A stretch of DNA of 64,000 bases from Pseudomonadota bacterium (GCA_021795395.1 JAJYPN010000010.1:1-64000); one strand, 5' to 3'. Counted from the stretch's first letter, positions 18,859 to 29,276 are shown. Translations and numbers: made by a program. The notes: generated by a model from the letters alone, not told the origin.

Positions 18859-20313
18859 ATGGTTATGCGCTATATCAGTACGCGAGGCTTGGCGCCCGCA
18901 CAGACATTCACCCAAATTCTGCTCGGTGGTCTCGCGCCGGACGGCGGATTATATGTGCCGGAAACCTATCCCCAATTCAAAAAATCCGAACTGGCGGCCA
19001 TGCGCGAGATGGATTATCCGCAATTGGCGTTGGCCGTGCTCTCGCGTCTGGCCGATGACATGCCGGGCGAAGATTTGCGGGCAATTATCGATAATACCTA
19101 TACTCCGGCGGTGTATTGCAACGGCCGTAACGATGTGTCGACTGTCGATATTACGCCCTTGCTGACGCTGGAACCCGGTTTGCATTTATTGTGCTTGTCG
19201 AACGGTCCGACGCTGGCATTCAAGGATATGGCCATGCAATTGCTGGGCAATCTGTTCGAATACGTACTCGCAGATAGCAAACAGACGCTGAATATCCTCG
19301 GCGCAACGTCCGGCGATACGGGTTCGGCCGCGGAATATGCAATGCGCGGAAAAAGCGGTATCCAGGTGTTCATGTTGTCGCCGTTGAACAAAATGAGTCG
19401 CTTCCAGACAGCGCAGATGTATTCCCTGCAGGACGCCAATATTCATAATATCGCCGTTAACGGTGTTTTCGACGATTGCCAGGATTTGGTCAAGGCGGTA
19501 TCGAACGATCAGGAATTCAAGCGAAACTACCATATCGGCGCGGTAAATTCCATAAACTGGGCGCGTATCGCCGCGCAAATCGTTTATTATTTCAAGGCGT
19601 ATTTCGCCGCCACCCATCATGACGAGCAATCGGTCAGCTTTGCCGTGCCGTCGGGTAATTTCGGCAATGTGTGCGCCGGCCATATCGCGCGTATGATGGG
19701 ATTGCCGATCAAGCAGCTGATCGTCGCCACCAACGAAAACGATGTCTTGGACGAATTTTTCAAAACCGGCGTCTATCGACCGCGCGACGCAGCTCAAACC
19801 TATCATACCAGCAGTCCGTCCATGGATATTTCCAAGGCGTCGAATTTCGAACGTTTCGTGTTCGATCTGAGCGGAAGGGACAGCGCAAGAATGCGCGCAT
19901 GGTGGGCGAAGGTCGATCGGGGCGAAGGGATCGATCTGAAAAGCGAAGCATTGTTCGACAGCATTTCCGATTACGGCATGCTGTCAGGTTCGAGCAATCA
20001 TGCCTGCCGTATGGAAACCATACGCGATACCTGGGAAAAATACGGCGTAATGATCGATCCCCATACTGCCGACGGATTGAAAGTTGCGCTAGAGTATTTC
20101 GAACCCGGCGTGCCGATGATAGTATTGGAAACCGCGCAACCGGCAAAATTCGACGATGCGATTCAGGAAGCGCTGGACCGGACGCCGGAGCGGCCTGAAG
20201 GCATGCAAAATCTGGAAAACCAGCCGCAACGATATACGGTAATGGATGCCGACATCGAGGCGATAGAGCAATTTATCATGACACAAACCCACCGCCATAA
20301 ACTTACCGAGTAG
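18859..20313 (+). CDS. thrC: Threonine synthase
   Basis: A 484-residue PLP enzyme converting O-phosphohomoserine to threonine. The N-terminus (MRYISTRG), the PLP-lysine motif GPTLAFKDMAMQ, the ATSGDTGSAAEYAM phosphate loop and PSGNFGNVCAG are all present. The ATG at 18859 has an AAGGA nine bases upstream; the ATG two codons later is possible. It is the last gene of alaA-hom-thrC; the glutathione-transferase-like gene follows after only five bases, so it may be co-expressed. Confidence 0.96.
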   Translation: MVMRYISTRGLAPAQTFTQILLGGLAPDGGLYVPETYPQFKKSELAAMREMDYPQLALAVLSRLADDMPGEDLRAIIDNTYTPAVYCNGRNDVSTVDITPLLTLEPGLHLLCLSNGPTLAFKDMAMQLLGNLFEYVLADSKQTLNILGATSGDTGSAAEYAMRGKSGIQVFMLSPLNKMSRFQTAQMYSLQDANIHNIAVNGVFDDCQDLVKAVSNDQEFKRNYHIGAVNSINWARIAAQIVYYFKAYFAATHHDEQSVSFAVPSGNFGNVCAGHIARMMGLPIKQLIVATNENDVLDEFFKTGVYRPRDAAQTYHTSSPSMDISKASNFERFVFDLSGRDSARMRAWWAKVDRGEGIDLKSEALFDSISDYGMLSGSSNHACRMETIRDTWEKYGVMIDPHTADGLKVALEYFEPGVPMIVLETAQPAKFDDAIQEALDRTPERPEGMQNLENQPQRYTVMDADIEAIEQFIMTQTHRHKLTE

Positions 20314-20318
20314 ACAAA

Positions 20319-20930
20319 ATGAAATTGATAGCCTCCCTGACCAGTCCTTATGCACGAAAGGTGCGTGTGGTAATCGCCGAAAAGCATATTGAATGCGAAT
20401 TGCAGATCGATGTGCCGTGGGACGCGGATACCCATGTGCCGGATTACAACCCGTTGGGAAAAATACCGGTTCTGGTGCTGGATGATGGTACGCCTCTATA
20501 CGATTCGCGGGTTATCGTGGAGTATCTCGATCTCGCCAGTCCGGTACATAATCTGCTGCCTAAGGATGCCCGCAGCAGAATCGCCGTTAAACGTTGGGAA
20601 GCATTGGCAGACGGCATAACGGACGCTGCGGCCACCTTGCACCTGGAAAAAAAACGGCCGGAGTCCCAGCAAAGCCCGGCCTGGATCACCCGGCAGGAGC
20701 AGAAAATCACTCGCGGACTTACCGCCATCTCCAGAGATCTGGGCGAAAATGCCTGGTGTATGGCGGATAATTATTCGTTGGCCGACATTGCCGTCGGTTG
20801 TATGCTGGGCTATCTGGATTTACGTTTTTCACACATAAACTGGCGAGAAATGCATCCGAATCTTGCGCGTTTATCGGCAAAACTGAAAGATCGTTCGTCG
20901 TTCAAATCGACGATGCCGCCGGCTTCATGA
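20319..20930 (+). CDS. Glutathione S-transferase family protein
   Basis: A 203-residue cytosolic protein with a thioredoxin-like N-domain (LIASLTSPYARKVRVV; conserved Ser/Tyr at the thiol site; PLGKIPVLVLDDG; DSRVIVEYLD) and an all-helical C-domain (YSLADIAVGCMLGYLDLR). It resembles the YibF-like group of glutathione transferases, whose substrates are mostly unknown. It begins five bases after thrC and probably shares its transcript. Confidence 0.88.
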   Translation: MKLIASLTSPYARKVRVVIAEKHIECELQIDVPWDADTHVPDYNPLGKIPVLVLDDGTPLYDSRVIVEYLDLASPVHNLLPKDARSRIAVKRWEALADGITDAAATLHLEKKRPESQQSPAWITRQEQKITRGLTAISRDLGENAWCMADNYSLADIAVGCMLGYLDLRFSHINWREMHPNLARLSAKLKDRSSFKSTMPPAS

Positions 20931-21118
20931 TCCACAGTATGGAAATCTGGGTGCGCCGAATTGAAAGATTGCGGCATTGTCATTGCCCAATTGTCCGATC
21001 GCACGTATTTTTCCAGCCTGGCTGCCGATATATGGAACCATATCGGTTTGATCTTGTATGTTAATTGCTGACATTGACGATACCGTACGATTAATTACAT
21101 CGATTGGAAGGGTAAAAC

Positions 21119-22033
21119 ATGCAGATAGGTTTCCTTGGCTTGGGAAAAATGGGCGCAAACATGGCGCGGCGGCTGGCGCGCGGCGGTGCCGAGGTGCTGG
21201 TATGGAACCGGAGTTCCAACGTCGCCACCGAACTTGCGCAGCAGGAAACGGGTATACGCGCCTATGCCGATACGGCTGAACTGGTTGCGCAATTGAAGGC
21301 GCCGCGTATCGTCTGGCTGATGTTGCCGGCAGGCGAAGCCAGCGAGGTTGCGCTGGAACAATTGACCGGATTGCTGTCGCCCGGCGATATCGTCGTCGAT
21401 GGCGCCAACGCCTATTACAAGGATAGCCAGCGACATGCCAGGGAATTGAGCGTCTGCGGCCTGCACTTCATGGATGCCGGCGTTTCCGGCGGCATATGGG
21501 GGCTCGCCAACGGCTATGCGCTGATGGTAGGCGGCGATGTCGATACGGTTTCTCACGTTATTCCGTTTATAAAAATACTCGCACCCGGCGCGGAATCCGG
21601 CTGGCTGCATTGCGGTCCGGCAGGCAGCGGACATTTCGTCAAGATGGTGCATAACGGCATCGAATACGGAATGATGCAGGCATTGGCGGAAGGATTGTCC
21701 TTGCTCAAAGGCAAGCAGGAGTTCGCCATAGATATAGCAGCGGTCAGCGAAATGTGGCGGCATGGCAGCGTGGTACGCTCCTGGCTGCTCGATCTGACGG
21801 CGGAATTCCTGAGGGAGGATCAGGCATTGGACGCCATAGCGCCCTTTGTCGCTGACTCCGGAGAGGGGCGCTGGACCGTGCTCGAGTCGGTCGAGCAAGG
21901 CAATCCTGCCCCGGTGATGACGCTGGCTTTGATGATGCGGTTCGCCAGCCAGGGCAAACATGACTATACCGATAAATTATTGGCGATGATGCGCAAAGGT
22001 TTCGGCGGTCACGGTGTCAAGGAGGGGGCATGA
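21119..22033 (+). CDS. gnd: 6-phosphogluconate dehydrogenase, decarboxylating (short form)
   Basis: A 304-residue enzyme that oxidatively decarboxylates 6-phosphogluconate to ribulose 5-phosphate. It is the short, NAD-type form rather than the 470-residue E. coli form. The nucleotide-binding [16 protein letters not shown], the substrate segment [18 protein letters not shown], and the catalytic lysine/asparagine in [16 protein letters not shown] are present. Its stop overlaps the ATG of zwf (ATGA), so the two oxidative pentose-phosphate steps are translationally coupled. Confidence 0.93.
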   Translation: MQIGFLGLGKMGANMARRLARGGAEVLVWNRSSNVATELAQQETGIRAYADTAELVAQLKAPRIVWLMLPAGEASEVALEQLTGLLSPGDIVVDGANAYYKDSQRHARELSVCGLHFMDAGVSGGIWGLANGYALMVGGDVDTVSHVIPFIKILAPGAESGWLHCGPAGSGHFVKMVHNGIEYGMMQALAEGLSLLKGKQEFAIDIAAVSEMWRHGSVVRSWLLDLTAEFLREDQALDAIAPFVADSGEGRWTVLESVEQGNPAPVMTLALMMRFASQGKHDYTDKLLAMMRKGFGGHGVKEGA

Positions 22034-23511
22034 CCGATGATCTGATTTATTCGTGTAATTTTGTGATTTTCGGTGCGACAGGAAACCTTGCCACCAAAAA
22101 GTTGCTGCCTGCTCTCTACCGGCTTGAAGTTGCACAGCGCCTGCCGCCAGGCATGAGCTTTATTGCTTTGGGCCGACGCGACTGGAATGACGAAATCTGG
22201 CGTAATCATGTGACTGCCCTGGTGCAGGAACATTTCAAGGAAAAATGCGACGATGAGGCATGCGCCCGATTCATCGCGAGATTTGCTTACCGACGCGGCG
22301 AGTTGAACGATATCGCCATGTATCAGAGCCTGAAAGCCGAACTGTCTACGAAAACCAACAGTGAAAGCGCTCCGGTCGTATTTTATTTATCCATCAAACC
22401 GACCGATTTCCCGAGCGTCATCAAGAATCTCGACAGCGCAGGCTTGTCGCAACCGAGAGGGTTGCATCGTGTGGTGGTGGAAAAACCGTTCGGCGAAGAC
22501 ATCGAATCGGCTCAGGCGCTCAACCGGCTGTTGCACGACTGTTTCGACGAGCAGCAAATTTTCCGTATCGATCATTATCTGGGAAAAGATACGGTACAGA
22601 ACCTGCTGGTTTTCCGTCTCGCCAATACCCTGATCGAACCGTTATGGAATCGCAATTTTATCGACCACGTACAGATTACCGTAGCTGAAACCATGGGCAT
22701 AGAAAACCGGGCGGATTACTACGACAAAACCGGCGCATTGCGCGATATGCTGCAAAACCATCTTATGCAACTGCTTACCGTCGTCGCGATGGAGCCGCCC
22801 CCCGTGCTGGAAGCCGATGCCTTGCGCGATGAAAAGGTGAAAGTGCTGCGTTCGATCCGGCCTATCAGCAAACGCTCGGTGCATGCACACGCTTTTCGGG
22901 CGCAATATGCACAAGGCGCCATCAATGGCGAAACTGTACGCGGGTATCAGGCTGAAGCGGGCGTAGAGCCCAAGTCGATGACGGAAACCTATGCTGCGGC
23001 AAAATTTTATATCGACAATTGGCGCTGGCGCGGTGTGCCGTTTTATCTGCGTACCGGCAAGCGTCTGGCGGAAGCCAAATCGATGGTCGCGATCCGTTTT
23101 CGCAATCCGCCTCAGCAATTGTTTCGTTCAACCCCGCAGGATGCCATTAGTCCGAACTGGATCGTGCTTTCCATCCAGCCGGAAGAAAGCATGCGGATGG
23201 AAGTCCATGTCAAGCAGCCCGGGCTCGAAATGAATACGCGCGTCATTTCGCTCAATGCCAGTTATCGCAAGGAAGGCGAAGCGCAACTCGATGCCTATGA
23301 GACCTTGCTGCTTGATGTCATACATGGCGACCGTACCCTGTTTATTCGGTTCGACGAGGTTGAATGGGCGTGGCGGGTGGTAGATCCGATATTGAAGAGT
23401 TGGTCGCAGGAACACGATTTTATCCATACCTATCGCGCCGGCATCTGGGGGCCGCTGGAAGCCAACCGCCTATTTGATTCGGAAGATCAGGAATGGCGAA
23501 ATTACCTGTAA
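22030..23511 (+). CDS. zwf: Glucose-6-phosphate 1-dehydrogenase
   Basis: A 493-residue enzyme oxidising glucose 6-phosphate to 6-phosphogluconolactone with NADP or NAD. The nucleotide-binding [19 protein letters not shown], the catalytic [15 protein letters not shown] and the C-terminal tetramer domain (FYLRTGKRL) are present. With the preceding gnd this gives two of the three oxidative pentose-phosphate steps; no lactonase gene lies beside them. In methylotrophs this pair also serves formaldehyde oxidation, but nothing else here shows methylotrophy. Confidence 0.96.
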   Translation: MTDDLIYSCNFVIFGATGNLATKKLLPALYRLEVAQRLPPGMSFIALGRRDWNDEIWRNHVTALVQEHFKEKCDDEACARFIARFAYRRGELNDIAMYQSLKAELSTKTNSESAPVVFYLSIKPTDFPSVIKNLDSAGLSQPRGLHRVVVEKPFGEDIESAQALNRLLHDCFDEQQIFRIDHYLGKDTVQNLLVFRLANTLIEPLWNRNFIDHVQITVAETMGIENRADYYDKTGALRDMLQNHLMQLLTVVAMEPPPVLEADALRDEKVKVLRSIRPISKRSVHAHAFRAQYAQGAINGETVRGYQAEAGVEPKSMTETYAAAKFYIDNWRWRGVPFYLRTGKRLAEAKSMVAIRFRNPPQQLFRSTPQDAISPNWIVLSIQPEESMRMEVHVKQPGLEMNTRVISLNASYRKEGEAQLDAYETLLLDVIHGDRTLFIRFDEVEWAWRVVDPILKSWSQEHDFIHTYRAGIWGPLEANRLFDSEDQEWRNYL

Positions 23512-23634
23512 TTACGGATTGCTTTCGATTTATATGTGCTCAACCAAAACTGATGCCTGAATAGAGGTATTTAATCGTTTACGGTAATTTATTTGTGTTA
23601 GTATTATACTAATTGAAATAAAATTATCGCTGAC

Positions 23635-24099
23635 ATGAAAAATAGCGTATCCCATTCCCCAACGAGAACACAAGAAACGGCCAAAGAGGCATTCATTCCG
23701 GTCATGCGTGAACTGGTGCGAGCGTTTCAGGCTTTTTCTCATTATTCCGCCGAGCATATACGTAATGCCGGTTTGACCCCCCCGCAATTCGATGTGATCA
23801 GTACGCTGGGCAATACGGAGGGCATGCCGCTGCACAAACTGGCGGAAAAAACTTTGATTACCAAAGGCACGCTGACAGGTGTCATAGATCGGCTTGAACA
23901 CAAAGGCTTGTTGCAAAGGATTGTGCCCGCCGGTAACCGGCGCAGCTTTATAGCCGTGCTGACACCGGCCGGGGAAAAGCTCTTCGATGAGATATTTCCC
24001 GCCCATATCGAGTATCTGGGGCAACGATTCGGTAGGTTGAGCGAAACAGAACTGGAAACGACTGCTACGGTACTCAAACGATTACGGTCGCTATTCTGA
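23635..24099 (+). CDS. MarR family transcriptional regulator
   Basis: A 154-residue winged-helix DNA-binding protein. The recognition part is visible in GMPLHKLAEKTLITKGTLTG, followed by the wing (IVPAGNRRSFIAVLTPAG) and dimerisation helices at both ends. It stands alone between zwf and the convergent protease gene, with no obvious target gene divergent to it, so its ligand and regulon cannot be guessed. Confidence 0.9.
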   Translation: MKNSVSHSPTRTQETAKEAFIPVMRELVRAFQAFSHYSAEHIRNAGLTPPQFDVISTLGNTEGMPLHKLAEKTLITKGTLTGVIDRLEHKGLLQRIVPAGNRRSFIAVLTPAGEKLFDEIFPAHIEYLGQRFGRLSETELETTATVLKRLRSLF

Positions 24100-24218
24100 A
24101 TGACCGCGAATTGAACGCGAGTGCCGTTAGCATTTCTCGTTCCGGCCGTCCTGACTAATCGTCTACCGATTTTATTATGGCGTTCGCGATGTCAGCTAAC
24201 ATGCATATTCGCAAGCAG

Positions 24219-25349
24219 TTAATGTATGGCCTTGAATTTCGGCCGCCGTTCTATTTTGACTTTGGCATTGGTCATGTTGGCATGATGCAATAAACCGATA
24301 GTAATCGTTTTTCCCGGCGGCAATGCGGCAATCAGATTAAGCAGCGTAGCCGAATCGGCGATCGCCTGTTTATCTACAGTCAGCACAATGTCGCCAGGCC
24401 GGATCCCGGCACGATCGGCGGGACCGCCCCGCAACACCCCGGCAATCAGCACTCCCTTCGCATTATTCAATTTGAACGAGTCGGCCATTTCCGGGGTCAA
24501 GTCCTGTACCTCCACTCCCATCCAGCCGCGGATGACCTCGCCATGCGCAATGATCTGGCGCATGACCCGAGCCGCCAGATTGGACGGGATGGCAAAACCT
24601 ATGCCTTGCGAACCGCCCGTACGAGAATAGATAGCGCTGTTGATGCCGATGAGATTGCCGCTGGTATCGATCAGCGCGCCGCCGGAATTGCCAGGATTGA
24701 TCGCGGCGTCTGTCTGGATGAAATCCTCGAAAATATTGATGCCCAGATGCGACCGTTCCAGAGCGCTGATAATACCCATCGTCACCGTCTGGCCGACTCC
24801 GAAAGGATCGCCGATTGCCAGCACGACGTCGCCGATACTCGCTTGATCGGAACGGCCGAACGTAATGGCGGGCAAATTTTTGGCGTTGATTTTAAGGACG
24901 GCCAGATCGGTTTCCGGATCAGTGCCGACTACCTTGGCGAGCAAGGTTCTGCCGTCGTGCAACGTGACCTGTATTTCGTCGGCAGCATCGACTACATGGT
25001 GATTGGTTAAAATATACCCGTCTGAGCTGACTATGACGCCGGAACCTAAACTATTCATCCTCTGAGAGCGGGTTTCGGCATGACGGCCGAAAAATTTCTG
25101 AAATAGCGAATCGTGATGCAAACGATCCGGATGCGAGCTTTTGCTGGAAAAGACATTCACTACGGAGGGAATCGCCTTGTTCGCCGCGTCGCGATAGGAT
25201 CCGGTGGCTCGGGGCGCCGCGCAGACTGCTTGTTGCGGCGCAAGCGAATAGCCGGGACGCCATTCCGGATGGAAAAGCGTTATAACCAGCAAAACTCCCA
25301 AGGCAACGGTAGTGCTTTGAGCAAATAACAACCAGAGTTTACGCATCAT
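24219..25349 (-). CDS. DegS-like membrane-anchored HtrA serine protease
   Basis: A 376-residue periplasmic protease with one N-terminal membrane anchor (about residues 5-25), a trypsin-like domain and one PDZ domain (about 270-365). The catalytic triad is complete: His in TNHHVVDAAD, Asp in ETDLAVLKI and Ser in NPGNSGGALID. One PDZ plus an anchor is the DegS/AlgW architecture, which senses misfolded outer-membrane proteins and cuts an anti-sigma factor; DegP/DegQ carry two PDZ domains. No rpoE-rseA genes are in the window. It lies divergent to petABC, as in many betaproteobacteria. Confidence 0.9.
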   Translation of the reverse strand: MMRKLWLLFAQSTTVALGVLLVITLFHPEWRPGYSLAPQQAVCAAPRATGSYRDAANKAIPSVVNVFSSKSSHPDRLHHDSLFQKFFGRHAETRSQRMNSLGSGVIVSSDGYILTNHHVVDAADEIQVTLHDGRTLLAKVVGTDPETDLAVLKINAKNLPAITFGRSDQASIGDVVLAIGDPFGVGQTVTMGIISALERSHLGINIFEDFIQTDAAINPGNSGGALIDTSGNLIGINSAIYSRTGGSQGIGFAIPSNLAARVMRQIIAHGEVIRGWMGVEVQDLTPEMADSFKLNNAKGVLIAGVLRGGPADRAGIRPGDIVLTVDKQAIADSATLLNLIAALPPGKTITIGLLHHANMTNAKVKIERRPKFKAIH

Positions 25350-25522
25350 TCAAGGCCGGAAATATTCTCGATAACCAATAATTATATAGGAGAAGCGTTA
25401 TTTGACGAAGTTGTCAGCAGCCAGTCAGTAAATAATATCAAAATTTGCCTTTCTGTTTTATGCAAAACTTGGGTAAAATAGAAAGGTTTTTAAGTTTGCG
25501 TAAACCTTGAATAGGATGAATT

Positions 25523-26116
25523 ATGATTAATCAGCAAGTGGATCGCAGCAAACGCCGCTTCCTTGTCGCCGCCACCTCAGTAGTCGGTGGCGCAGCGGGG
25601 GTAGCTGTGTTAACGCCTTTTGTGATGAGCATGTTGCCGAGCGAGCGAGCGAAGGCGGCAGGAGCTCCGGTGGAAGTGGATATCACCAAGGTCGAACCCG
25701 GTATGTTGCTCGCCGTGGCCTGGCAGGGCAAACCGGTCTGGGTCGTAAATCGCACCCCTGCGATGCTGGGAAAATTGCCTGCCATATCGAGCCGGCTTGC
25801 TGACCCGAACAGCGATCAGCCGCAACAGCCAGAATATTGCAAGAACGTCGATCGTTCGATCAAACCGGAATACCTGGTGGTAGTAGGTATTTGCACTCAT
25901 CTGGGATGCTCCCCGAATTACAAGCCGGAAATGGGCGCGGCCGACATGGGCGCGGATTGGCCGGGCGGCTGGCTGTGTCCGTGTCATGGGTCCCGTTACG
26001 ATTTGTCTGCGCGCGTTTTCAAAAATATGCCAGCTCCGCTAAATATGGTCGTACCGCCTTATAAGTATTTGAGTGCAACACGTATTTTAGTCGGCGACGA
26101 CAAGAAAGGAGCTTAA
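25523..26116 (+). CDS. petA: Ubiquinol-cytochrome c reductase iron-sulfur subunit (Rieske)
   Basis: A 197-residue Rieske protein of the bc1 complex, moving electrons from ubiquinol to cytochrome c1. The N-terminal twin-arginine-like start (RSKRRFLVAATS) and hydrophobic anchor are followed by the soluble domain. The 2Fe-2S ligands are in GICTHLGCSPNY (about residue 123) and CPCHGSRYD (about 153). It heads petABC, with the next gene three bases downstream. Confidence 0.96.
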   Translation: MINQQVDRSKRRFLVAATSVVGGAAGVAVLTPFVMSMLPSERAKAAGAPVEVDITKVEPGMLLAVAWQGKPVWVVNRTPAMLGKLPAISSRLADPNSDQPQQPEYCKNVDRSIKPEYLVVVGICTHLGCSPNYKPEMGAADMGADWPGGWLCPCHGSRYDLSARVFKNMPAPLNMVVPPYKYLSATRILVGDDKKGA

Positions 26117-26119
26117 CGA

Positions 26120-27343
26120 ATGAGCGCAATGCAAAAAATGGTCGGCTGGATAGACGATCGCTTTCCATTAACATCCAACTGGAAGGCGCATCTATCGGAA
26201 TATTACGCGCCTAAGAATTTCAACTTCTGGTACTACTTCGGCTCGCTGGCGTTGCTGGTTCTGGTCAATCAGATTGTTACCGGTATATTTCTGACCATGA
26301 ACTATAAACCGGATGCCAAGCTCGCTTTCGCATCGGTCGAATATATCATGCGCGATGTGGAATGGGGCTGGCTGATACGCTACATGCATTCGGTAGGCGC
26401 TTCCATGTTTTTCGTTGTGGTCTATCTGCACATGTTCCGCGGACTGATTTACGGTTCCTATCGCAAACCCCGCGAATTGGTCTGGATATTCGGCATGATG
26501 ATCTATCTGGCCTTGATGGCCGAGGCATTCATGGGGTATCTGTTGCCGTGGGGTCAAATGTCGTTCTGGGGCGCTCAGGTCATCATCTCGCTGTTCGGCG
26601 CCATTCCCTATATCGGCGACGCCTTGTCGTTATGGATACGCGGCGACTTCGTGGTGTCGGATGCAACGCTGAACCGCTTCTTTGCCTTTCATGTCATCGC
26701 CTTGCCTTTGGTGTTGCTGGGTCTGGTGGTGGCGCATATCATCGCCTTGCATGAAGTCGGCTCGAACAATCCCGAAGGCATCGAGATCAAGAAGCACAAG
26801 GATCCGGTTACCCACTTTCCTTTGGACGGTATCCCCTTTCATCCGTATTATACCGTCAAGGATATAGTCGGCGTAGTCGTGTTCCTGATGGTATTTTCGG
26901 CGATCATATTCTTTGCGCCGGAAATGGGCGGCTGGTTTCTCGAGCCGGATAACTTTATCCCTGCCAATCCGTTCAAAACGCCTGAACATATTACGCCGTT
27001 GTGGTATTTCACGCCGTTTTATGCGATCCTGCGCGCGATTCCGAACAAGCTGCTCGGCGTGATGAGTATGGGCGCAAGTGTCGTGATCATGTTCTTTCTG
27101 CCCTGGCTGGACCGTTCCAAAGTCAAATCGATCCGTTACCGCGGTACTTTGTACAAGCTTATTCTGACGCTGTTTGTGATCAGCTTTATTGGACTGGGTT
27201 ATGTAGGTACCAAAGAACCTACGCCTACGTTCACCTTGATCGCCCGGGTGCTGAGCGTAATATATTTTGCATTTTTTATATTGATGCCCTGGTATACCGC
27301 AATCGATAAGACCAAACCTGTGCCTGAAAGGATTCCAGAATAA
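26120..27343 (+). CDS. petB: Cytochrome b of bc1 complex
   Basis: A 407-residue integral membrane protein with eight membrane helices that carries two b hemes and both quinone sites. Heme-ligand histidines lie in YMHSVGASMFFVVVYLHMFR and FFAFHVIALPLVLLGLVVAH. The Qo-site PEWY-like loop reads TPLWYF here (PLWYF in place of PEWYF), close to the variant normally seen in proteobacteria. Its stop overlaps petC by one base. Confidence 0.96.
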   Translation: MSAMQKMVGWIDDRFPLTSNWKAHLSEYYAPKNFNFWYYFGSLALLVLVNQIVTGIFLTMNYKPDAKLAFASVEYIMRDVEWGWLIRYMHSVGASMFFVVVYLHMFRGLIYGSYRKPRELVWIFGMMIYLALMAEAFMGYLLPWGQMSFWGAQVIISLFGAIPYIGDALSLWIRGDFVVSDATLNRFFAFHVIALPLVLLGLVVAHIIALHEVGSNNPEGIEIKKHKDPVTHFPLDGIPFHPYYTVKDIVGVVVFLMVFSAIIFFAPEMGGWFLEPDNFIPANPFKTPEHITPLWYFTPFYAILRAIPNKLLGVMSMGASVVIMFFLPWLDRSKVKSIRYRGTLYKLILTLFVISFIGLGYVGTKEPTPTFTLIARVLSVIYFAFFILMPWYTAIDKTKPVPERIPE

Positions 27344-28056
27344 TGAAGAAATTTCTAATTGCATTGTTATTTGCACCGTTGACGGTTCTAGCGTCTGAAA
27401 ATGTGCATTTGGACAAGGCCCCGGTAAATTTGCAGGATTATGCTTCGTTGCAACGTGGCGCCCGGACGTTTACCAATTACTGTCTGACTTGCCATAGTGC
27501 CAACTACATGCGTTATTCTCGTTTGCAGGATATCGGCTTGACCAAGGATCAGATCAAGCATAATCTGATGTTCGCCAGCGATGCCATAGGTAGCCGGATG
27601 ACAATTGCCATGCGGCCGGATGATGCCAAGAAATGGTTTGGTATGGCACCGCCCGACCTGACGGTAGAAGCCAGGTCGCGTACTCCCGACTGGATTTATA
27701 CCTATTTGCGCAGCTTCTATCGTGACGACAAGCGTCCGACCGGCTGGAATAATACGGTATTCCCTAACGTCGCCATGCCGGATGTGCTGTATACCCTGCA
27801 AGGACAGCAAGTCCTGAAAGACGCGGCAAACGGCGGTAATGCCGATCAGCCTGAGCTGGTATTGGCCGTTCCCGGTAAAATGAGCGCTGCCGAATACAAC
27901 GCGACAGTGGGCGATCTGGTCAATTATCTGGCATGGATGGGGGAACCAGGCAAGATCAAGCGCATGGAGTTGGGCGTGATGGTATTGCTCTTCCTCGGCG
28001 TCTTCTTTATTCTGGCTTATTATCTCAAGAAGGAATTCTGGAAAGACATACATTGA
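27343..28056 (+). CDS. petC: Cytochrome c1
   Basis: A 237-residue membrane-anchored c-type cytochrome, the last redox centre of the bc1 complex. A signal peptide (MKKFLIALLFAPLTVLAS) is followed by the heme-binding NYCLTCHSANYMRYSRL (Cys47), a distal Met region (GSRMTIAMRPDDA), and a C-terminal membrane anchor (about 211-228). It overlaps petB in a TAATG arrangement. sspA follows about 180 bases downstream, an order typical of betaproteobacteria. Confidence 0.96.
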   Translation: MKKFLIALLFAPLTVLASENVHLDKAPVNLQDYASLQRGARTFTNYCLTCHSANYMRYSRLQDIGLTKDQIKHNLMFASDAIGSRMTIAMRPDDAKKWFGMAPPDLTVEARSRTPDWIYTYLRSFYRDDKRPTGWNNTVFPNVAMPDVLYTLQGQQVLKDAANGGNADQPELVLAVPGKMSAAEYNATVGDLVNYLAWMGEPGKIKRMELGVMVLLFLGVFFILAYYLKKEFWKDIH

Positions 28057-28193
28057 TTCTGTAATCATTCTGTCCCGCCATTCTTCAAGATAGATGAAGC
28101 GGGCAGTAAGCTCGGTGTACAATGCGTAGGTCGAGTTTCTCTGCCTGACAATAAGCTACTTTATTGTTGAAAGGCCATGAGGATATGTTTCAC

Positions 28194-28217
28194 GGCCGAC
28201 GGAAATACCCGCCGGCC
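28194..28217 (+). promoter_or_regulatory. GC-rich hairpin upstream of sspA
   Basis: GGCCG (28194-28198) can pair with CGGCC (28213-28217) around a 14-base loop, and TATTATTTTA follows. It lies between petC and sspA, 20 bases before the sspA start. It may be a weak terminator for petABC or part of the sspA leader; the stem is short. Confidence 0.3.
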
Positions 28218-28238
28218 TATTATTTTAGGGTAATCATT

Positions 28239-28838
28239 ATGATGACGTTGTATTCCGGCAATACTTGCCCATACAGCCAACGCTGCCGTATCGTTTTGTT
28301 CGAAAAGGGCATGGATTTTGAAGTGATCGATGTCGATCTGCAAAATAAGCCCGAAGATTTGGCACTGATGAATCCTTACAACCGTGTTCCGGTATTGATC
28401 GAGCGCGATCTGGTTTTATACGAAGCCAATATTATCAATGAATATATCGACGAGCGTTTCCCGCATCCGCAATTGATGCCGGCGGATCCTGTCATGCGCG
28501 CGCGGGCGCGGTTGTTTCTGTTTACCTTCGAGCAGGACCTGTTCAGCCATGTCAATGCCATCGAACAAGGCAGTAAAAATGTAGCGGATAAGGCGCGTAT
28601 CGTCGTTCGCGATCACCTGACACAAATCGCCCCGATTTTTGCCAAGCAGAAATATATGCTGAACGACGACTTTTCCATGCTGGATGTGACGATAGCCCCA
28701 TTGCTTTGGCGATTGGAACATTACGACATCCAGTTGCCCAAACAAGCCGTCAACCTTCTCAAATATGCCGAGCGTTTATTCAGCCGGACAGCATTTATCG
28801 ATGCCTTGACGCCGAACGAAAAAGCAATGCGGAAATAA
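28239..28838 (+). CDS. sspA: Stringent starvation protein A
   Basis: A 199-residue glutathione-transferase-fold protein that binds RNA polymerase rather than acting as an enzyme. N-domain: LYSGNTCPYSQRCRIVLFEK and NPYNRVPVLIERD; C-domain: DDFSMLDVTIAPLLWRLEHY. I chose the ATG at 28239 because TTAGGG lies eight bases upstream and it matches normal starts; the frame is open for a further 25 codons upstream. sspB follows after 12 bases. Confidence 0.95.
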   Translation: MMTLYSGNTCPYSQRCRIVLFEKGMDFEVIDVDLQNKPEDLALMNPYNRVPVLIERDLVLYEANIINEYIDERFPHPQLMPADPVMRARARLFLFTFEQDLFSHVNAIEQGSKNVADKARIVVRDHLTQIAPIFAKQKYMLNDDFSMLDVTIAPLLWRLEHYDIQLPKQAVNLLKYAERLFSRTAFIDALTPNEKAMRK

Positions 28839-28850
28839 TCGTATTTTGAT

Positions 28851-29276
28851 ATGGCTGATACGTCCACCAAACCTTATTTGATCCGGGCAATATTCGAGTG
28901 GTGTATCGATAATGGATATACCCCTTATCTTTCCGTAGTCGTTGACCCGCTTACGCGGGTACCCATGGAATATGTCAAGGATGGCAAAATCGTCCTCAAT
29001 CTATCACCCAGCGCCACTCACGGCATGGTGATGGATAACGGATGGATCCGGTTTGCTGCGCGTTTCAATGGGGTATCCAGACAGATCGAAGTCCCCGTAG
29101 GCGCGGTAGCGGGGATATTCGCGCGGGAAAATGGTGAAGGCTTGGGTTTTGAAGTTGTGGCAACTCCGCAGGACGCGGCCGCCGCCAAGCCTGCAACGCC
29201 CGATACCGGGGTCCAGCCCGACAAGGACCCGCCTCCTTCCAAACCTGGCCGGGCCAAATTGCAGGTCGTGAAATAA
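28851..29276 (+). CDS. sspB: ClpXP adaptor SspB
   Basis: A 141-residue adaptor that tethers ssrA-tagged proteins to ClpXP. The folded substrate-binding domain covers about residues 5-105 (YLIRAIFEWCIDNGYTPYLS, NLSPSATHGMVMDNGWIRFAARFNG split between these strands). A flexible Pro/Ala/Lys-rich linker and a C-terminal ClpX-binding tail (AKLQVVK) follow. It is paired with sspA as in most beta- and gammaproteobacteria. Confidence 0.95.
   Translation: MADTSTKPYLIRAIFEWCIDNGYTPYLSVVVDPLTRVPMEYVKDGKIVLNLSPSATHGMVMDNGWIRFAARFNGVSRQIEVPVGAVAGIFARENGEGLGFEVVATPQDAAAAKPATPDTGVQPDKDPPPSKPGRAKLQVVK

Noticed and set aside
22030-23511. zwf-gnd pair read as evidence of methylotrophy
   Set aside because: No RuMP, methanol dehydrogenase or pterin-linked genes are in the window; the pair is common in ordinary heterotrophs and autotrophs.
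25402-25479. TTGACG and TAAAAT hexamers considered as the petABC promoter
   Set aside because: The hexamers are not at 16-18 bp spacing with any partner, so no promoter was assigned.
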